From the NCBI RefSeq assembly GCF_050574275.1, contig NZ_CP192260.1, positions 744,001-808,000 of the forward strand: a DNA stretch of 64,000 nucleotides, written 5' to 3'. A model generated the notes under the pieces. It made no database searches, was not told the origin of the DNA, and saw only the letters and a list, made by a program, of their open reading frames with translations. Positions 34,560 through 42,132 of the stretch are shown here, in pieces. Each line of letters opens with the position of its first letter. Position 1 is the stretch's first letter. Source of the stretch: Virgibacillus_F flavescens. GTDB lineage: Bacteria; Bacillota; Bacilli; Bacillales; Amphibacillaceae. Position numbers and translations under genes: made by a program.

Positions 34560-34851
34560 CCTTGTAAATGATGAATTGCAAGCACTGAAGGATATAGCCA
34601 ATGGTTTCAACAATGGGGATATAACTAAGGATGAAGCTGAAGCTAACATACTAATTGAACTAATGAAGAAAAGGATAGATAGTTTATCTGTGAATTACAG
34701 TGTACATCCATTATCACACTTGCTTAACAGCAAAAATAACCAGTTAATAGATAGTCTACTCTTCCAAGCTAAACATAAGGCAAAGGAAGCCATAACATTG
34801 CTTCATAATTTACCTGATAGTAAACATACTTTCAATGCTAAATTACGCTAG
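34552..34851 (+). CDS. Hypothetical 99-residue protein
   Basis: Soluble and helical, with many Asn, Lys and Leu; no motif recognised. It overlaps the previous gene by 8 bp and has AAGGTGAAG upstream, so it is probably translationally coupled. Confidence 0.6.
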   Translation: MNNLVNDELQALKDIANGFNNGDITKDEAEANILIELMKKRIDSLSVNYSVHPLSHLLNSKNNQLIDSLLFQAKHKAKEAITLLHNLPDSKHTFNAKLR

Positions 34852-34940
34852 ATGTATTAAAGGTTATGTCGATAGAAACGGCTTACATTTTATATCTACT
34901 GATATTCAAATACTAATAAAAAATGAAAAGGAAGCTGATA

Positions 34941-35192
34941 ATGATGAATCAAGATAGAAAGAAATTCATTCAGGATTATTACCGAGATAAGCAAGGATTG
35001 ATTAAGGTGGAAGTACCAGTATACATTTCAAAGACGATTAAGGGTACTATACATCACTATTTCAACGGGGAAAGGGCTGGATATACATTTAAGCAGGGTA
35101 TAGCTTATGTAGAAAAGAAGGATTTACATAAGTTTAAGGCATTTCCATACATGATTATCCATACTGAAAAAGGGGCTGATATTGATGAATAA
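34941..35192 (+). CDS. Hypothetical 83-residue protein
   Basis: A charged protein (DRKKFIQDYYRDKQGLIKVEVPVYISKTIKGTIHHYFNGERAGY). I place the start at the ATG at 34941, because AAAAGGAAG lies just before it; an ATG at 34923 precedes that site. No family is recognised. It overlaps the next gene by 8 bp. Confidence 0.6.
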   Translation: MMNQDRKKFIQDYYRDKQGLIKVEVPVYISKTIKGTIHHYFNGERAGYTFKQGIAYVEKKDLHKFKAFPYMIIHTEKGADIDE

Positions 35193-35826
35193 CACTAAGC
35201 AGATAGAATCATTCATTAATGGATACCATACTGGACTAAAAAAGCTATCAGATAAACTAAACAACCATAAACAAACTGTAGAAGATATTGAAATGGAAGT
35301 ACGCTTTATTCGAGATGTAGAAATGACACAGGCTATCAAGAAAAGGCTTTTAGATGATGATGCTACTATGGAAGATAAGCTGAAAAAGAAACTTTCAAAG
35401 TTGGAATCACAGCTATTAGCAATGAACCAGGAAACACCTGTTTTAGAATCTATTATGGAAGATTACAAGCTGAAACAAGGAAAAGAATCGAGTAAACTTG
35501 AAAGATTATTGCGTGATGAAATGAGTGTTGCAGAAACTACATCTTATAATAATATGATGAAAGCAAAAAAGGCGTACTTTGAAGTTATTCTACAGGAAGC
35601 CAAAACACTTCAAAATTATAATAAGCTGGATAGTTCTCTACAGCAGGTACAAGTGAATGCTGGCAGGAAAAATAATATTTATAGTGGGATTCAAGTTAAA
35701 ACCGCCCCTTCATCTTCTGAAGCTATAAATTATAACGGTATTTATTTGCAGGTGACTTATCAAGACTTGCAAAGAATAATTACAGGTAATTTTTCATCAT
35801 ACGATATTGGTTACCTTAAACAATAA
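35185..35826 (+). CDS. Hypothetical coiled-coil protein
   Basis: A 213-residue protein. Residues 10-135 are a nearly continuous heptad-rich helix (LKKLSDKLNNHKQTVEDIEMEV, KKLSKLESQLLAMN, KLERLLRDEMSVAE); the last 60 residues may be globular. It is the last gene of the cluster, with AAGGGG upstream. It resembles structural or scaffold-like proteins of plasmids and phages; I do not recognise it. A bidirectional hairpin follows. Confidence 0.65.
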   Translation: MNNTKQIESFINGYHTGLKKLSDKLNNHKQTVEDIEMEVRFIRDVEMTQAIKKRLLDDDATMEDKLKKKLSKLESQLLAMNQETPVLESIMEDYKLKQGKESSKLERLLRDEMSVAETTSYNNMMKAKKAYFEVILQEAKTLQNYNKLDSSLQQVQVNAGRKNNIYSGIQVKTAPSSSEAINYNGIYLQVTYQDLQRIITGNFSSYDIGYLKQ

Positions 35827-35840
35827 AATTATATAACTCA

Positions 35841-35868
35841 CCCTTAACAGCATTAAAACTGTTAGGGG
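35841..35868. terminator. Bidirectional terminator between convergent genes
   Basis: CCCTTAACAG pairs with CTGTTAGGGG (35841-35850 with 35859-35868). It overlaps the last codons and stop of the minus-strand membrane-protein gene and follows the plus-strand cluster. Confidence 0.75.
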
Positions 35869-36650
35869 TTTAATATTATGTGAAAAGCTTCCTTTGCCAA
35901 GTCATAAAACACATTTGCTATAATTGGTAAAATAAATAAAGATAAAATAAAAAACATGGTCTTTCTACGTTTTTTATGTTTTTGTAGGTGTTCAGAAACA
36001 AAATCAAATTCAATTTTTGGCCACAGTTTTGATATCCAACTTATTAATATCATGGCAAATACATATCCTGTACACCAATAAAAAATTAATTGGAGTATAA
36101 ATACAATTAGTGGATTACTTGACATGAAATCTCGTACTATCAACAGGTTGGCTGAAGGATTCTGTATTGGTTTTACAAAAAGTGATAGAAATAAAATATA
36201 AAGATTATGCATTGGAAAACCAAAACTTATTGCTAATAAGTGAAATACTGTTTTTTGGTTTTTTATAAACCAATTTTCTTGATTTTTAATTCTACTAATT
36301 GTTTCTTTAAGTTGAAAAAACTTAGCACCAACCCAATCCCTATCTGACCCTTTAACAACTAAAGCACCACTTGAATGTTTTGAAGATATTAATAGATTTA
36401 AACTACTTTCCTCTTCATAATTGTACATCCAAAAACTAATGCTTTCTATTTCTGTAGAAGTTATGAAATCTTCATCAAAAATGGCTAGGGACTCACTTTC
36501 ATAACTTGTTCTGTCTGTACATTCTATGCTAAAATCAACTTTTGTCCCTATTGTTTTCTCTTCCTCAGTTTGAAATATTTTAGCCAAACTTATAATATCA
36601 TTTTTTGAGAAAACCTTCCCTTCAAAGCGATAACTTCTTTTCTCCTTCAT
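35862..36650 (-). CDS. Membrane protein with soluble N-terminal domain
   Basis: A 262-residue protein. Residues 1-145 look soluble and charged (RFEGKVFSKNDIISLAKIF, SSKHSSGALVVKGSDRDWVGAKFF). Three hydrophobic stretches follow: about 152-178 (VFHLLAISFGFPMHNLYILFLSLF), 188-215 (IVFILQLIFYWCTGYVFAMIL) and 238-258 (MFFILSLFILPIIANVFYDL). No family is recognised. The soluble-sensor-plus-membrane shape fits an abortive-infection effector or an entry-exclusion protein, but this is speculation. It converges on the plus-strand cluster and lies next to a helix-turn-helix gene on the same strand. Confidence 0.6.
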   Translation of the reverse strand: MKEKRSYRFEGKVFSKNDIISLAKIFQTEEEKTIGTKVDFSIECTDRTSYESESLAIFDEDFITSTEIESISFWMYNYEEESSLNLLISSKHSSGALVVKGSDRDWVGAKFFQLKETISRIKNQENWFIKNQKTVFHLLAISFGFPMHNLYILFLSLFVKPIQNPSANLLIVRDFMSSNPLIVFILQLIFYWCTGYVFAMILISWISKLWPKIEFDFVSEHLQKHKKRRKTMFFILSLFILPIIANVFYDLAKEAFHIILNP

Positions 36651-36743
36651 AAAACCATCCCTTATTGATACTTTATTCGTTATATTTCATTACTATATTA
36701 TCATATTAATACCAAAAAGGGACTGAATATTAAGTAAATATTC

Positions 36744-37526
36744 CTAGTATTCTTCCCACCATTCCTTAAATAAATCGAGGTGATATTTAGCTTTTAACTT
36801 TTTATTTAATACTCCATAAAAGAATCCATAAGTATTATGCACCTTACTCAGTTTTATCTTTCTTACAAGTATTTTAAATGAATCTATTGCTGTACCTATA
36901 ACGTCACCTTTAACTTTATTTTTATATGCAGAGATATTAACTAGTTTCCAATACTCCTCAACTTCCTTTGCATCATTATAAAAATTACTAACAAATCTAG
37001 TGAATTCTATTGGTACATTTTTGTTAGTAAATGAAGAATCCAATTTACTTTTGTTTACTACCTCCCTTTCTACTTTTTCTTTACGTTTATTATTATTTTT
37101 AATGGTAGTTTTAGAAAGATTACTTGTTTGTGGTTGGTTCAATTTTTTCACTTTAGATGGTTCAGCATGTCCTAAAAATGGGCTAAATACATATAAATTA
37201 CTAGATTTACTACCATTTTTACGTACTGTATTATGTACTGATATTAAACCTATTGTTTTAGCCTTTGCTATCATACGCTTAAAAGTACTTCTTGATATTC
37301 CCGCACCATCCTTTTCGTGTGTGGCTGAAACTATTGTACCTATCTTTGCATTGCATACACCCTTAACCTTTGCAGAAAAACGAATAAGCCTTTTAAGTGC
37401 AACAAGTTCTGATTTAGTGAACTTCTTCTTAATATCCAGCATCCATTGTTCAATACTATTATTAAAATCTCTAATATCCTTAAATTGTGACAAATCACTG
37501 AAATTATTTATGTTTCCTGATTGCAT
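36744..37526 (-). CDS. Plasmid-type helix-turn-helix protein
   Basis: A 260-residue protein. Residues 25-130 form a winged-helix region (KKKFTKSELVALKRLIRFSAKVKGVCNAKIGTIVSATH then ISRSTFKRMIAKAKTIGLIS). A long basic, low-complexity linker follows (KTTIKNNNKRKEKVEREVV), then a globular C terminus. I recall similar proteins on large Bacillus plasmids, where they are annotated only as helix-turn-helix proteins and are sometimes linked to replication. I chose the ATG at 37526 (AAGGAG, 9 nt) over 37562. A possible antisense RNA lies in its 210-bp leader. Confidence 0.65.
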   Translation of the reverse strand: MQSGNINNFSDLSQFKDIRDFNNSIEQWMLDIKKKFTKSELVALKRLIRFSAKVKGVCNAKIGTIVSATHEKDGAGISRSTFKRMIAKAKTIGLISVHNTVRKNGSKSSNLYVFSPFLGHAEPSKVKKLNQPQTSNLSKTTIKNNNKRKEKVEREVVNKSKLDSSFTNKNVPIEFTRFVSNFYNDAKEVEEYWKLVNISAYKNKVKGDVIGTAIDSFKILVRKIKLSKVHNTYGFFYGVLNKKLKAKYHLDLFKEWWEEY

Positions 37527-37600
37527 TGTATTTTTCTCCTTATGTAACGGAAAACCAAACAATTACCCTTCACCTAAAAAACTTCATGTTTAATAAGCCT

Positions 37601-37735
37601 TTGCATTACCTGATTTTTTCAGTATAATGAAGGTGGTTGTACGGTTTTTCGTATCTAATTTTTATTGGTGCGATTTTCCGTATGATTTTATAGTGTATTT
37701 TTGGTCACCTACTGGTAATAGGTGGCTTTTTCTTT
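37601..37735 (+). ncRNA. Candidate small RNA with own promoter and terminator
   Basis: On the plus strand TTGCAT (37601) and a perfect TATAAT (37623-37628), 16 bp apart, are followed about 75 bp later by a hairpin (GTCACCTA with TAGGTGGC, 37704-37711 and 37719-37726) and a T-rich tail. The predicted transcript (37635-37735, about 100 nt) holds two 16-bp direct repeats, GTACGGTTTTTCGTAT (37639) and GTGCGATTTTCCGTAT (37668). It runs opposite to all surrounding genes and would be antisense to the leader of the gene at 36744-37526 if that is read from the integrase side. Confidence 0.5.
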
Positions 37736-37737
37736 TG

Positions 37738-38001
37738 TTATCTTTTAATTGCACTGCACAAATTCAATAAAGCCAATGCGAATTTTTCCCCTTCTTCTAC
37801 TCCGATATCTATAACCCCCTCGACACTTGAAGCGTTTTCTTCAGCAATTTCAATTCTTATAGAATTATCCTTAGCTTCTGTTACTGCATCTAATGAATTT
37901 CTGTAGGCATCCTTAGCATCAGAGAGTTTAAGGTATTGACTAAATACTCCAATGTATAAACCCTTTTCTTCTGCATCATATACTTTTAAACGTGTTTCCA
38001 T
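37738..38001 (-). CDS. Hypothetical 87-residue acidic protein
   Basis: A soluble, acidic protein (KVYDAEEKGLYIGVF, EEGEKFALALLNLCSAIKR), family unknown. The ATG directly follows the stop codon of the preceding gene with no gap, and AAAGGGATG lies inside that gene, so translation is coupled. It is part of an integrase-linked group. Confidence 0.6.
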   Translation of the reverse strand: METRLKVYDAEEKGLYIGVFSQYLKLSDAKDAYRNSLDAVTEAKDNSIRIEIAEENASSVEGVIDIGVEEGEKFALALLNLCSAIKR

Positions 38002-38211
38002 TTAATACATCCCTTTCATCAGTCTTTTTCTTTCTGTTAATGCCTTTGTATTCAATTCTTGCTTATAGCTTAACAGTGCATCTTTATAGGCTTCTGAATA
38101 TGTTCCTGCTATACGACTCTTTGTACTGAATACTTCAGCAACTTCTTGTGTATCCCAGTTAATCGCTTCAATGGTTGTTAGTTCATTTATTTGCGGAAAC
38201 TTATAATCCAT
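38002..38211 (-). CDS. Hypothetical 69-residue protein
   Basis: A short protein (MDYKFPQINELTTIEAINWDT to ALTERKRLMKGMY), with a basic C terminus. It lies 14 bp after the integrase stop and is joined to the next gene. Small proteins in this position are often excision (Xis) factors, but I see no clear helix-turn-helix, so the role is open. A GGGGG ribosome site lies upstream. Confidence 0.6.
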   Translation of the reverse strand: MDYKFPQINELTTIEAINWDTQEVAEVFSTKSRIAGTYSEAYKDALLSYKQELNTKALTERKRLMKGMY

Positions 38212-38225
38212 TCTATTTATCCCCC

Positions 38226-39251
38226 TTAATTCTTTCTTTTACCTATCCTTGTCACTGGACTATACAAAGAGTGTTGGTTTCTAATTTCATTATTATCTAG
38301 TTGAATGTATTTTCTAGTTGTCGAAATGTCTGCATGTCCTACAATTCTTTGTAATGTGAAAATGTCACCACCGTTTAAAATGTAATTCTTACAAAACATA
38401 TGTCTGAATAAGTGTGGTGAGACACGCTTAACTATTCTTGCTTTATTCCTGTATATACCTAATCTTTTACGAAATGAATTTGGATTGTACTTTGTACCTA
38501 TGTTTGAAACAATTACATAACTTGTGTCAAAGTGTGACTTATTTTCAGTAACCAATTCTAGTAACATTTTCACTACTTGATTGGATAAGGGTAATAATCT
38601 AGGCTTACGATTTTTACTCTTACTAGCAGGCAACATAATCGACCTTGTTTTAAAATCAATTTCATTTACTTCCAATTCGCACACTTCCTTGATACGGATT
38701 CCTGTATCCAACATTAGATACATCATCACTAAATCCCTAAACTGTGCATATTGTCCACTATCAGGAATAGATAGAATCCTTTCTATTTCATCATCTGTAA
38801 GTGGTTCATAGGTATCTTCATCAACCTTCATAAGCGTTATATTTTGTACTGGATTCTTATTAATAATTTCTTCCTTAAACAAAGTATTAAAGAATGTTTT
38901 AAGAAATCGTATTCTTACGTTAATGGTAAATGGTGATAAACCTACTGTTTGTTTCCTTTTATTAAACCTTTCTTCTTTCAAATAAACGATATATTCACGT
39001 AACACACCTGTAGATATTTCATTAATGTATTGAATATCAGGGTATTCTTCAGAAAGCCATTCTAGAAAATATCTCAAAATCACGTGATATTCATTCATTG
39101 TTCCATCTCTTACACCGAGTGTTTTCTTAAATGAAATAAATATAGAAAAGGCTTGGTCAATTGTAGTATTAACCTGTAACCCAGTAGTTTCTGATTCACT
39201 TGTCACCCTTCTTTTAACTATTGACTTTCCTTTACGGTAATTTGCAGACAA
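38226..39251 (-). CDS. int: Tyrosine recombinase (integrase)
   Basis: A 341-residue integrase that probably recombines the 46-bp tRNA repeats. An N-terminal SAM-like core-binding domain (residues 30-130: AFSIFISFKKTLGVRDGTMNEYH) precedes the catalytic domain. Catalytic residues are Arg in LDTGIRIKEVCELE, His and Arg in HLFRHMFC, His in VGHADIST, and the nucleophile Tyr in TTRKYIQLD. It starts at TTG with AAAGGGGGTG upstream. Its position 158 bp from the tRNA end is typical of integrative elements. Confidence 0.95.
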   Translation of the reverse strand: MSANYRKGKSIVKRRVTSESETTGLQVNTTIDQAFSIFISFKKTLGVRDGTMNEYHVILRYFLEWLSEEYPDIQYINEISTGVLREYIVYLKEERFNKRKQTVGLSPFTINVRIRFLKTFFNTLFKEEIINKNPVQNITLMKVDEDTYEPLTDDEIERILSIPDSGQYAQFRDLVMMYLMLDTGIRIKEVCELEVNEIDFKTRSIMLPASKSKNRKPRLLPLSNQVVKMLLELVTENKSHFDTSYVIVSNIGTKYNPNSFRKRLGIYRNKARIVKRVSPHLFRHMFCKNYILNGGDIFTLQRIVGHADISTTRKYIQLDNNEIRNQHSLYSPVTRIGKRKN

Positions 39252-39408
39252 AAAAGTACACCCCCTTTCATTTACTTATCTTATACAGACAAGAAAACGT
39301 AAGAAGATGTACTTCAGTTTGCTATATATTCAAGTTTTAAACTGTGTATCATCAGTAAGGCTACTGTTAAACTAAAAGCCTTATAACTATTGATATACAG
39401 TACTATGG

Positions 39409-39454
39409 ATGCCCCCGGCAGGATTCGAACCTGCGGCACATAGTTTAGGAAACT
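39409..39454. repeat. Right attachment-site copy (46-bp direct repeat)
   Basis: Lies inside tRNA-Arg and matches 25092-25137 exactly. It covers tRNA positions from 29 to the 3' end, plus one base, so the intact tRNA is kept on the right. Confidence 0.95.
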
Positions 39455-39482
39455 AATGCTCTATCCCCTGAGCTACGGGGGC
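39410..39482 (-). tRNA. tRNA-Arg (anticodon CCT)
   Basis: 73 nt including the discriminator A. The acceptor stem is GCCCCCG with CGGGGGC, the D stem GCTC with GAGC, and the T arm GCAGG-TTCGAAT-CCTGC. The anticodon loop TTCCTAA gives CCT. CCA is not encoded. One mismatch (T-T) occurs at the top of the anticodon stem. It reads the rare AGG codon and serves as the integration site. Confidence 0.95.
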
Positions 39483-39708
39483 AATAAGAAAAGCGAAGTC
39501 ACCTGTTCATCCCCGAAAATCTTAAGACGAGCCTCTGTTTGATGATCTTTATCAATGCGTATCTACTTCTTCTTTTAAGACCAATCTCTATTATACAAAA
39601 TAGTTACCCGAAAGAAAAGGCTCACTTCTCATATATGGTTTTGCCCCTCAGGTTATGCTAAAATAAAGTACATCTGTCGAAGAATACATATTGAATGGGG
39701 GAATACAC

Positions 39709-40356
39709 ATGGCAGAGGTTCCGTTCATTGCCATAGAAGGACCGATTGGCATTGGAAAAACATCTTTAGCAAAAAAACTAGCTGTCCATTTTGATTTTCA
39801 TTTGCTGAAAGAAATTGTAGAGGAAAATCCATTTTTAGGGAAATTTTACGATGACATTGACGAATGGAGCTTTCAAACGGAGATGTTCTTTTTATGCAAT
39901 CGTTTTAAGCAATTAGAAGACATAGAAAAGAAGTACTTAGATGAACGTAAAGCGGTTGTTGCCGATTATCATATCTCGAAAAACATGATTTTTGCAAAAC
40001 GTACGCTGCAGCAGGATAAATTTGAAAAGTACGAGCAAATTTATCATATATTAACGAAAGACATGCCCGTTCCAAACATGATGATCTATCTGCATGCCAG
40101 TCTTGATACCGTGCTTTCACGGATTAAACAGCGCGGCAGAGAAATTGAGCAGAATATTAAACCATCCTACCTCGCCCAGCTGGCAAGCGACTATGAGGAT
40201 TATATGAATCATTTCGAGGTGCTGCATCCTGAAATCCCTGTAATTCGAATCAATGGCGATGAACTGGATTTTGTAAAGCAGCAGGATGATTTAAATACGA
40301 TCATTAACCAAGTTGAACACCAATTAAACAACCATAAAGAAATTGCCAAACGATAA
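39709..40356 (+). CDS. dgk: Deoxyguanosine kinase
   Basis: A 215-residue purine deoxynucleoside kinase of the salvage pathway. P-loop AIEGPIGIGKTSLAKKL at residue 8, then VEENPFLGKFYDDIDEWSFQTEMFFL (nucleoside site), VVADYHISKNMIFAKRTL (DYH in place of DRS), and IKQRGREIEQ (lid Arg). ATGGGGG lies upstream of the ATG at 39709. It overlaps the leader of dck. Confidence 0.95.
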   Translation: MAEVPFIAIEGPIGIGKTSLAKKLAVHFDFHLLKEIVEENPFLGKFYDDIDEWSFQTEMFFLCNRFKQLEDIEKKYLDERKAVVADYHISKNMIFAKRTLQQDKFEKYEQIYHILTKDMPVPNMMIYLHASLDTVLSRIKQRGREIEQNIKPSYLAQLASDYEDYMNHFEVLHPEIPVIRINGDELDFVKQQDDLNTIINQVEHQLNNHKEIAKR

Positions 40357-40369
40357 AGGAGACCACACA

Positions 40370-41056
40370 ATGAATTTACGTGAGAAATATCAAATTCCTA
40401 ACGATAGTATCATTACAATCGCTGGAACAGTTGGTGTTGGAAAATCGACCATGACGAAATCACTTGCTAACGCACTTCAGTTTAAAACATCCTTTGAGAA
40501 GGTGGATGCAAATCCGTATCTTGAAAACTTTTATGCTGACTTCGAACGCTGGAGCTTCCATCTGCAAGTTTATTTCTTAGCTGAACGGTTTAAGGAACAG
40601 AAGAAAATTTTTGAATATGGCGGCGGTTTTATACAGGATCGTTCGATTTACGAAGATACAGGAATTTTTGCCAAAATGCATTATGAAAACGGCACGATGT
40701 CGAAAATCGATTATGAAACATATACCAATCTATTTGAAGCGATGGTCATGACTCCATACTTCCCTCATCCGGATTTATTAATTTATTTGGAAGGTACATT
40801 TGATGAAATAGTGGACCGCATTAAAATCCGCGGTCGCGAAATGGAAAAAAACACACCGTTAAGCTACTGGGAAGAAATGTATACACGCTACGAAAATTGG
40901 ATAAATAACTTTAACTCATGCCCAATTCTAAGAATCAAGATATCAGATTATGATTTAATGAAAAAAGAAGAATCAATCGAACCGATTTTAGAAAAAGTTG
41001 GCCACTTCATTCAGCAATCCAGAAAGTGGAAGACGAGAGAACTGGTACAGAAGTAA
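40370..41056 (+). CDS. dck: Deoxyadenosine/deoxycytidine kinase
   Basis: A 228-residue partner of dgk. P-loop IAGTVGVGKSTMTKSLA, ANPYLENFYADFERWSFHLQVYFL, IQDRSIYEDTGIFAKMHY (the DRS motif) and IKIRGREMEKN. AAAGGAG precedes the ATG at 40370, 13 bp after the dgk stop. The dgk-dck pair runs opposite to the surrounding backbone, as in B. subtilis. Confidence 0.95.
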   Translation: MNLREKYQIPNDSIITIAGTVGVGKSTMTKSLANALQFKTSFEKVDANPYLENFYADFERWSFHLQVYFLAERFKEQKKIFEYGGGFIQDRSIYEDTGIFAKMHYENGTMSKIDYETYTNLFEAMVMTPYFPHPDLLIYLEGTFDEIVDRIKIRGREMEKNTPLSYWEEMYTRYENWINNFNSCPILRIKISDYDLMKKEESIEPILEKVGHFIQQSRKWKTRELVQK

Positions 41057-41064
41057 ATTATTAT

Positions 41065-41098
41065 AGAGGTAATCCATCTGCACTGGTGGTTTACCTCT
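41065..41098 (+). terminator. Terminator after dck
   Basis: AGAGGTAA-CCA pairs with TGG-TTACCTCT, followed by TTTTTT. Confidence 0.85.
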
Positions 41099-41114
41099 TT
41101 TTTCACATGCAAAA

Positions 41115-41142
41115 AACCGCTGCGAAATTAATCGCAGCGGTT
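41115..41142 (-). terminator. Terminator after tRNA-Ser
   Basis: Perfect stem AACCGCTGCGA with TCGCAGCGGTT (41115-41125 with 41132-41142), followed by TTTTTTGC on the minus strand, about 30 bp after the tRNA. Confidence 0.85.
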
Positions 41143-41173
41143 TTATATATGTAAGCTATTCTTTAATTAAAAA

Positions 41174-41266
41174 TGGAGGAGGTAGAGGGATTCGAACCCC
41201 CGCGCGGTTTGACCCGCCTGTCGGTTTTCAAGACCGATCCCTTCAGCCGAACTTGGGTATACCTCC
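41174..41266 (-). tRNA. tRNA-Ser (anticodon TGA)
   Basis: 93 nt including an encoded CCA, with the long variable arm typical of class II tRNAs. Acceptor stem GGAGGTA with TACCTCC; anticodon loop CTTGAAA gives TGA; T arm CGGGGGTTCGAATCCCTCT. The base before CCA reads T, where tRNA-Ser normally has G. Confidence 0.95.
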
Positions 41267-41461
41267 GTAATGCACAAGTAATAATATATCATGGTTAAAA
41301 TAGCTTGTCAATCGATACTTAGAATTTATTAATAAGAAATATCGCTTGGTAATGTACACCAAACGGGCATGTTGTAGACATCTATTAAGCAGAAATTTAG
41401 ATAGACGATTCGCACTGTCTTTAATAGCGGCAGCCGAAGTTTTACTGGTAATTTGTTCTCG

Positions 41462-42109
41462 CTAAAAAAGATGGATAATAGCATTTATATCCCATAAAGC
41501 ATGTATAAGAAAAGTGGCCGCTACAGACTTTGTAAGGATATAAACAATGCATAATATAAGGCCAGCTACCAATGCAAATAATGGATAGTTTAAATGCCCT
41601 AATGCAAATACACCAATGCTTAACGCCACACATACCCAGACAGGAATAAACTTCCCTAGATTACCGATAAGCACTTCTCTAAAAAAAAGTTCTTCCCAGA
41701 GTGGTATGATCGTTAAAATACCTACTGTTGTAACCATAGAGTAAGAACCTGCTAGATATAAATTATACTTCGCCATAGCTTTTTGTGTTCTTGAGGTGAA
41801 TGGATCTATTTGCATGAGAATATCACGCAAGAAATAAATTAAGAGTACCGCAGCAAGAACTAATAAAATATTTTTGGCTTTTAGAAAATCACGCCACTTA
41901 AAACTTTTCAAGACATTATCACGCATTGTCTTAACAAGTGAGACATAAAGCAAAAGTGTAATACCAATAGTGATATTCACCCAATCACCATAGTTATACA
42001 AAACCCCACCGACCTGTGCCATAGGAAAAACAATTACCCAAATAGCCAGCATAAGGACGGATAATATAATAATATGTCTTAATAATGAGTTGTTTTTTTC
42101 AATAGTCAT
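41462..42109 (-). CDS. CPBP-family intramembrane metalloprotease
   Basis: A 215-residue polytopic membrane protein of the CAAX protease/bacteriocin-processing (Abi) family. The catalytic EExxxR motif is WEELFFREVLIG; the second is FALGHLNYPLFAL and the third FLIHALWDINA. These proteins process peptides or give immunity to bacteriocins. I chose the ATG at 42109 (AGGGAGAG upstream); the frame extends to 42169, into the previous gene. It is about 40% like its neighbour by eye and lies 23 bp after it. Confidence 0.88.
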   Translation of the reverse strand: MTIEKNNSLLRHIIILSVLMLAIWVIVFPMAQVGGVLYNYGDWVNITIGITLLLYVSLVKTMRDNVLKSFKWRDFLKAKNILLVLAAVLLIYFLRDILMQIDPFTSRTQKAMAKYNLYLAGSYSMVTTVGILTIIPLWEELFFREVLIGNLGKFIPVWVCVALSIGVFALGHLNYPLFALVAGLILCIVYILTKSVAATFLIHALWDINAIIHLF

Positions 42110-42132
42110 AACAGCACTCTCCCTATTTAACT

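Larger units (their letters stand above)
25092..39454. mobile_element. Integrated plasmid-like element in tRNA-Arg(CCU)
   Basis: A 14.4-kb segment bounded by 46-bp direct repeats of the tRNA 3' half. It carries a tyrosine integrase next to the intact tRNA, a serine resolvase, two plasmid-type helix-turn-helix/replication genes, small genes of unknown function and a Type ISP restriction-modification gene. It is visibly more AT-rich than the backbone. No relaxase, coupling protein or type IV secretion gene is seen, so it is not self-transmissible on its own evidence; it could be an integrative plasmid or a mobilizable island. It interrupts the backbone between acsA and dgk. Confidence 0.93.

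Noticed and set aside
25092..39454. Complete prophage or conjugative element
   Set aside because: No capsid, terminase, portal, relaxase or type IV secretion gene could be identified among the 14 or so genes.
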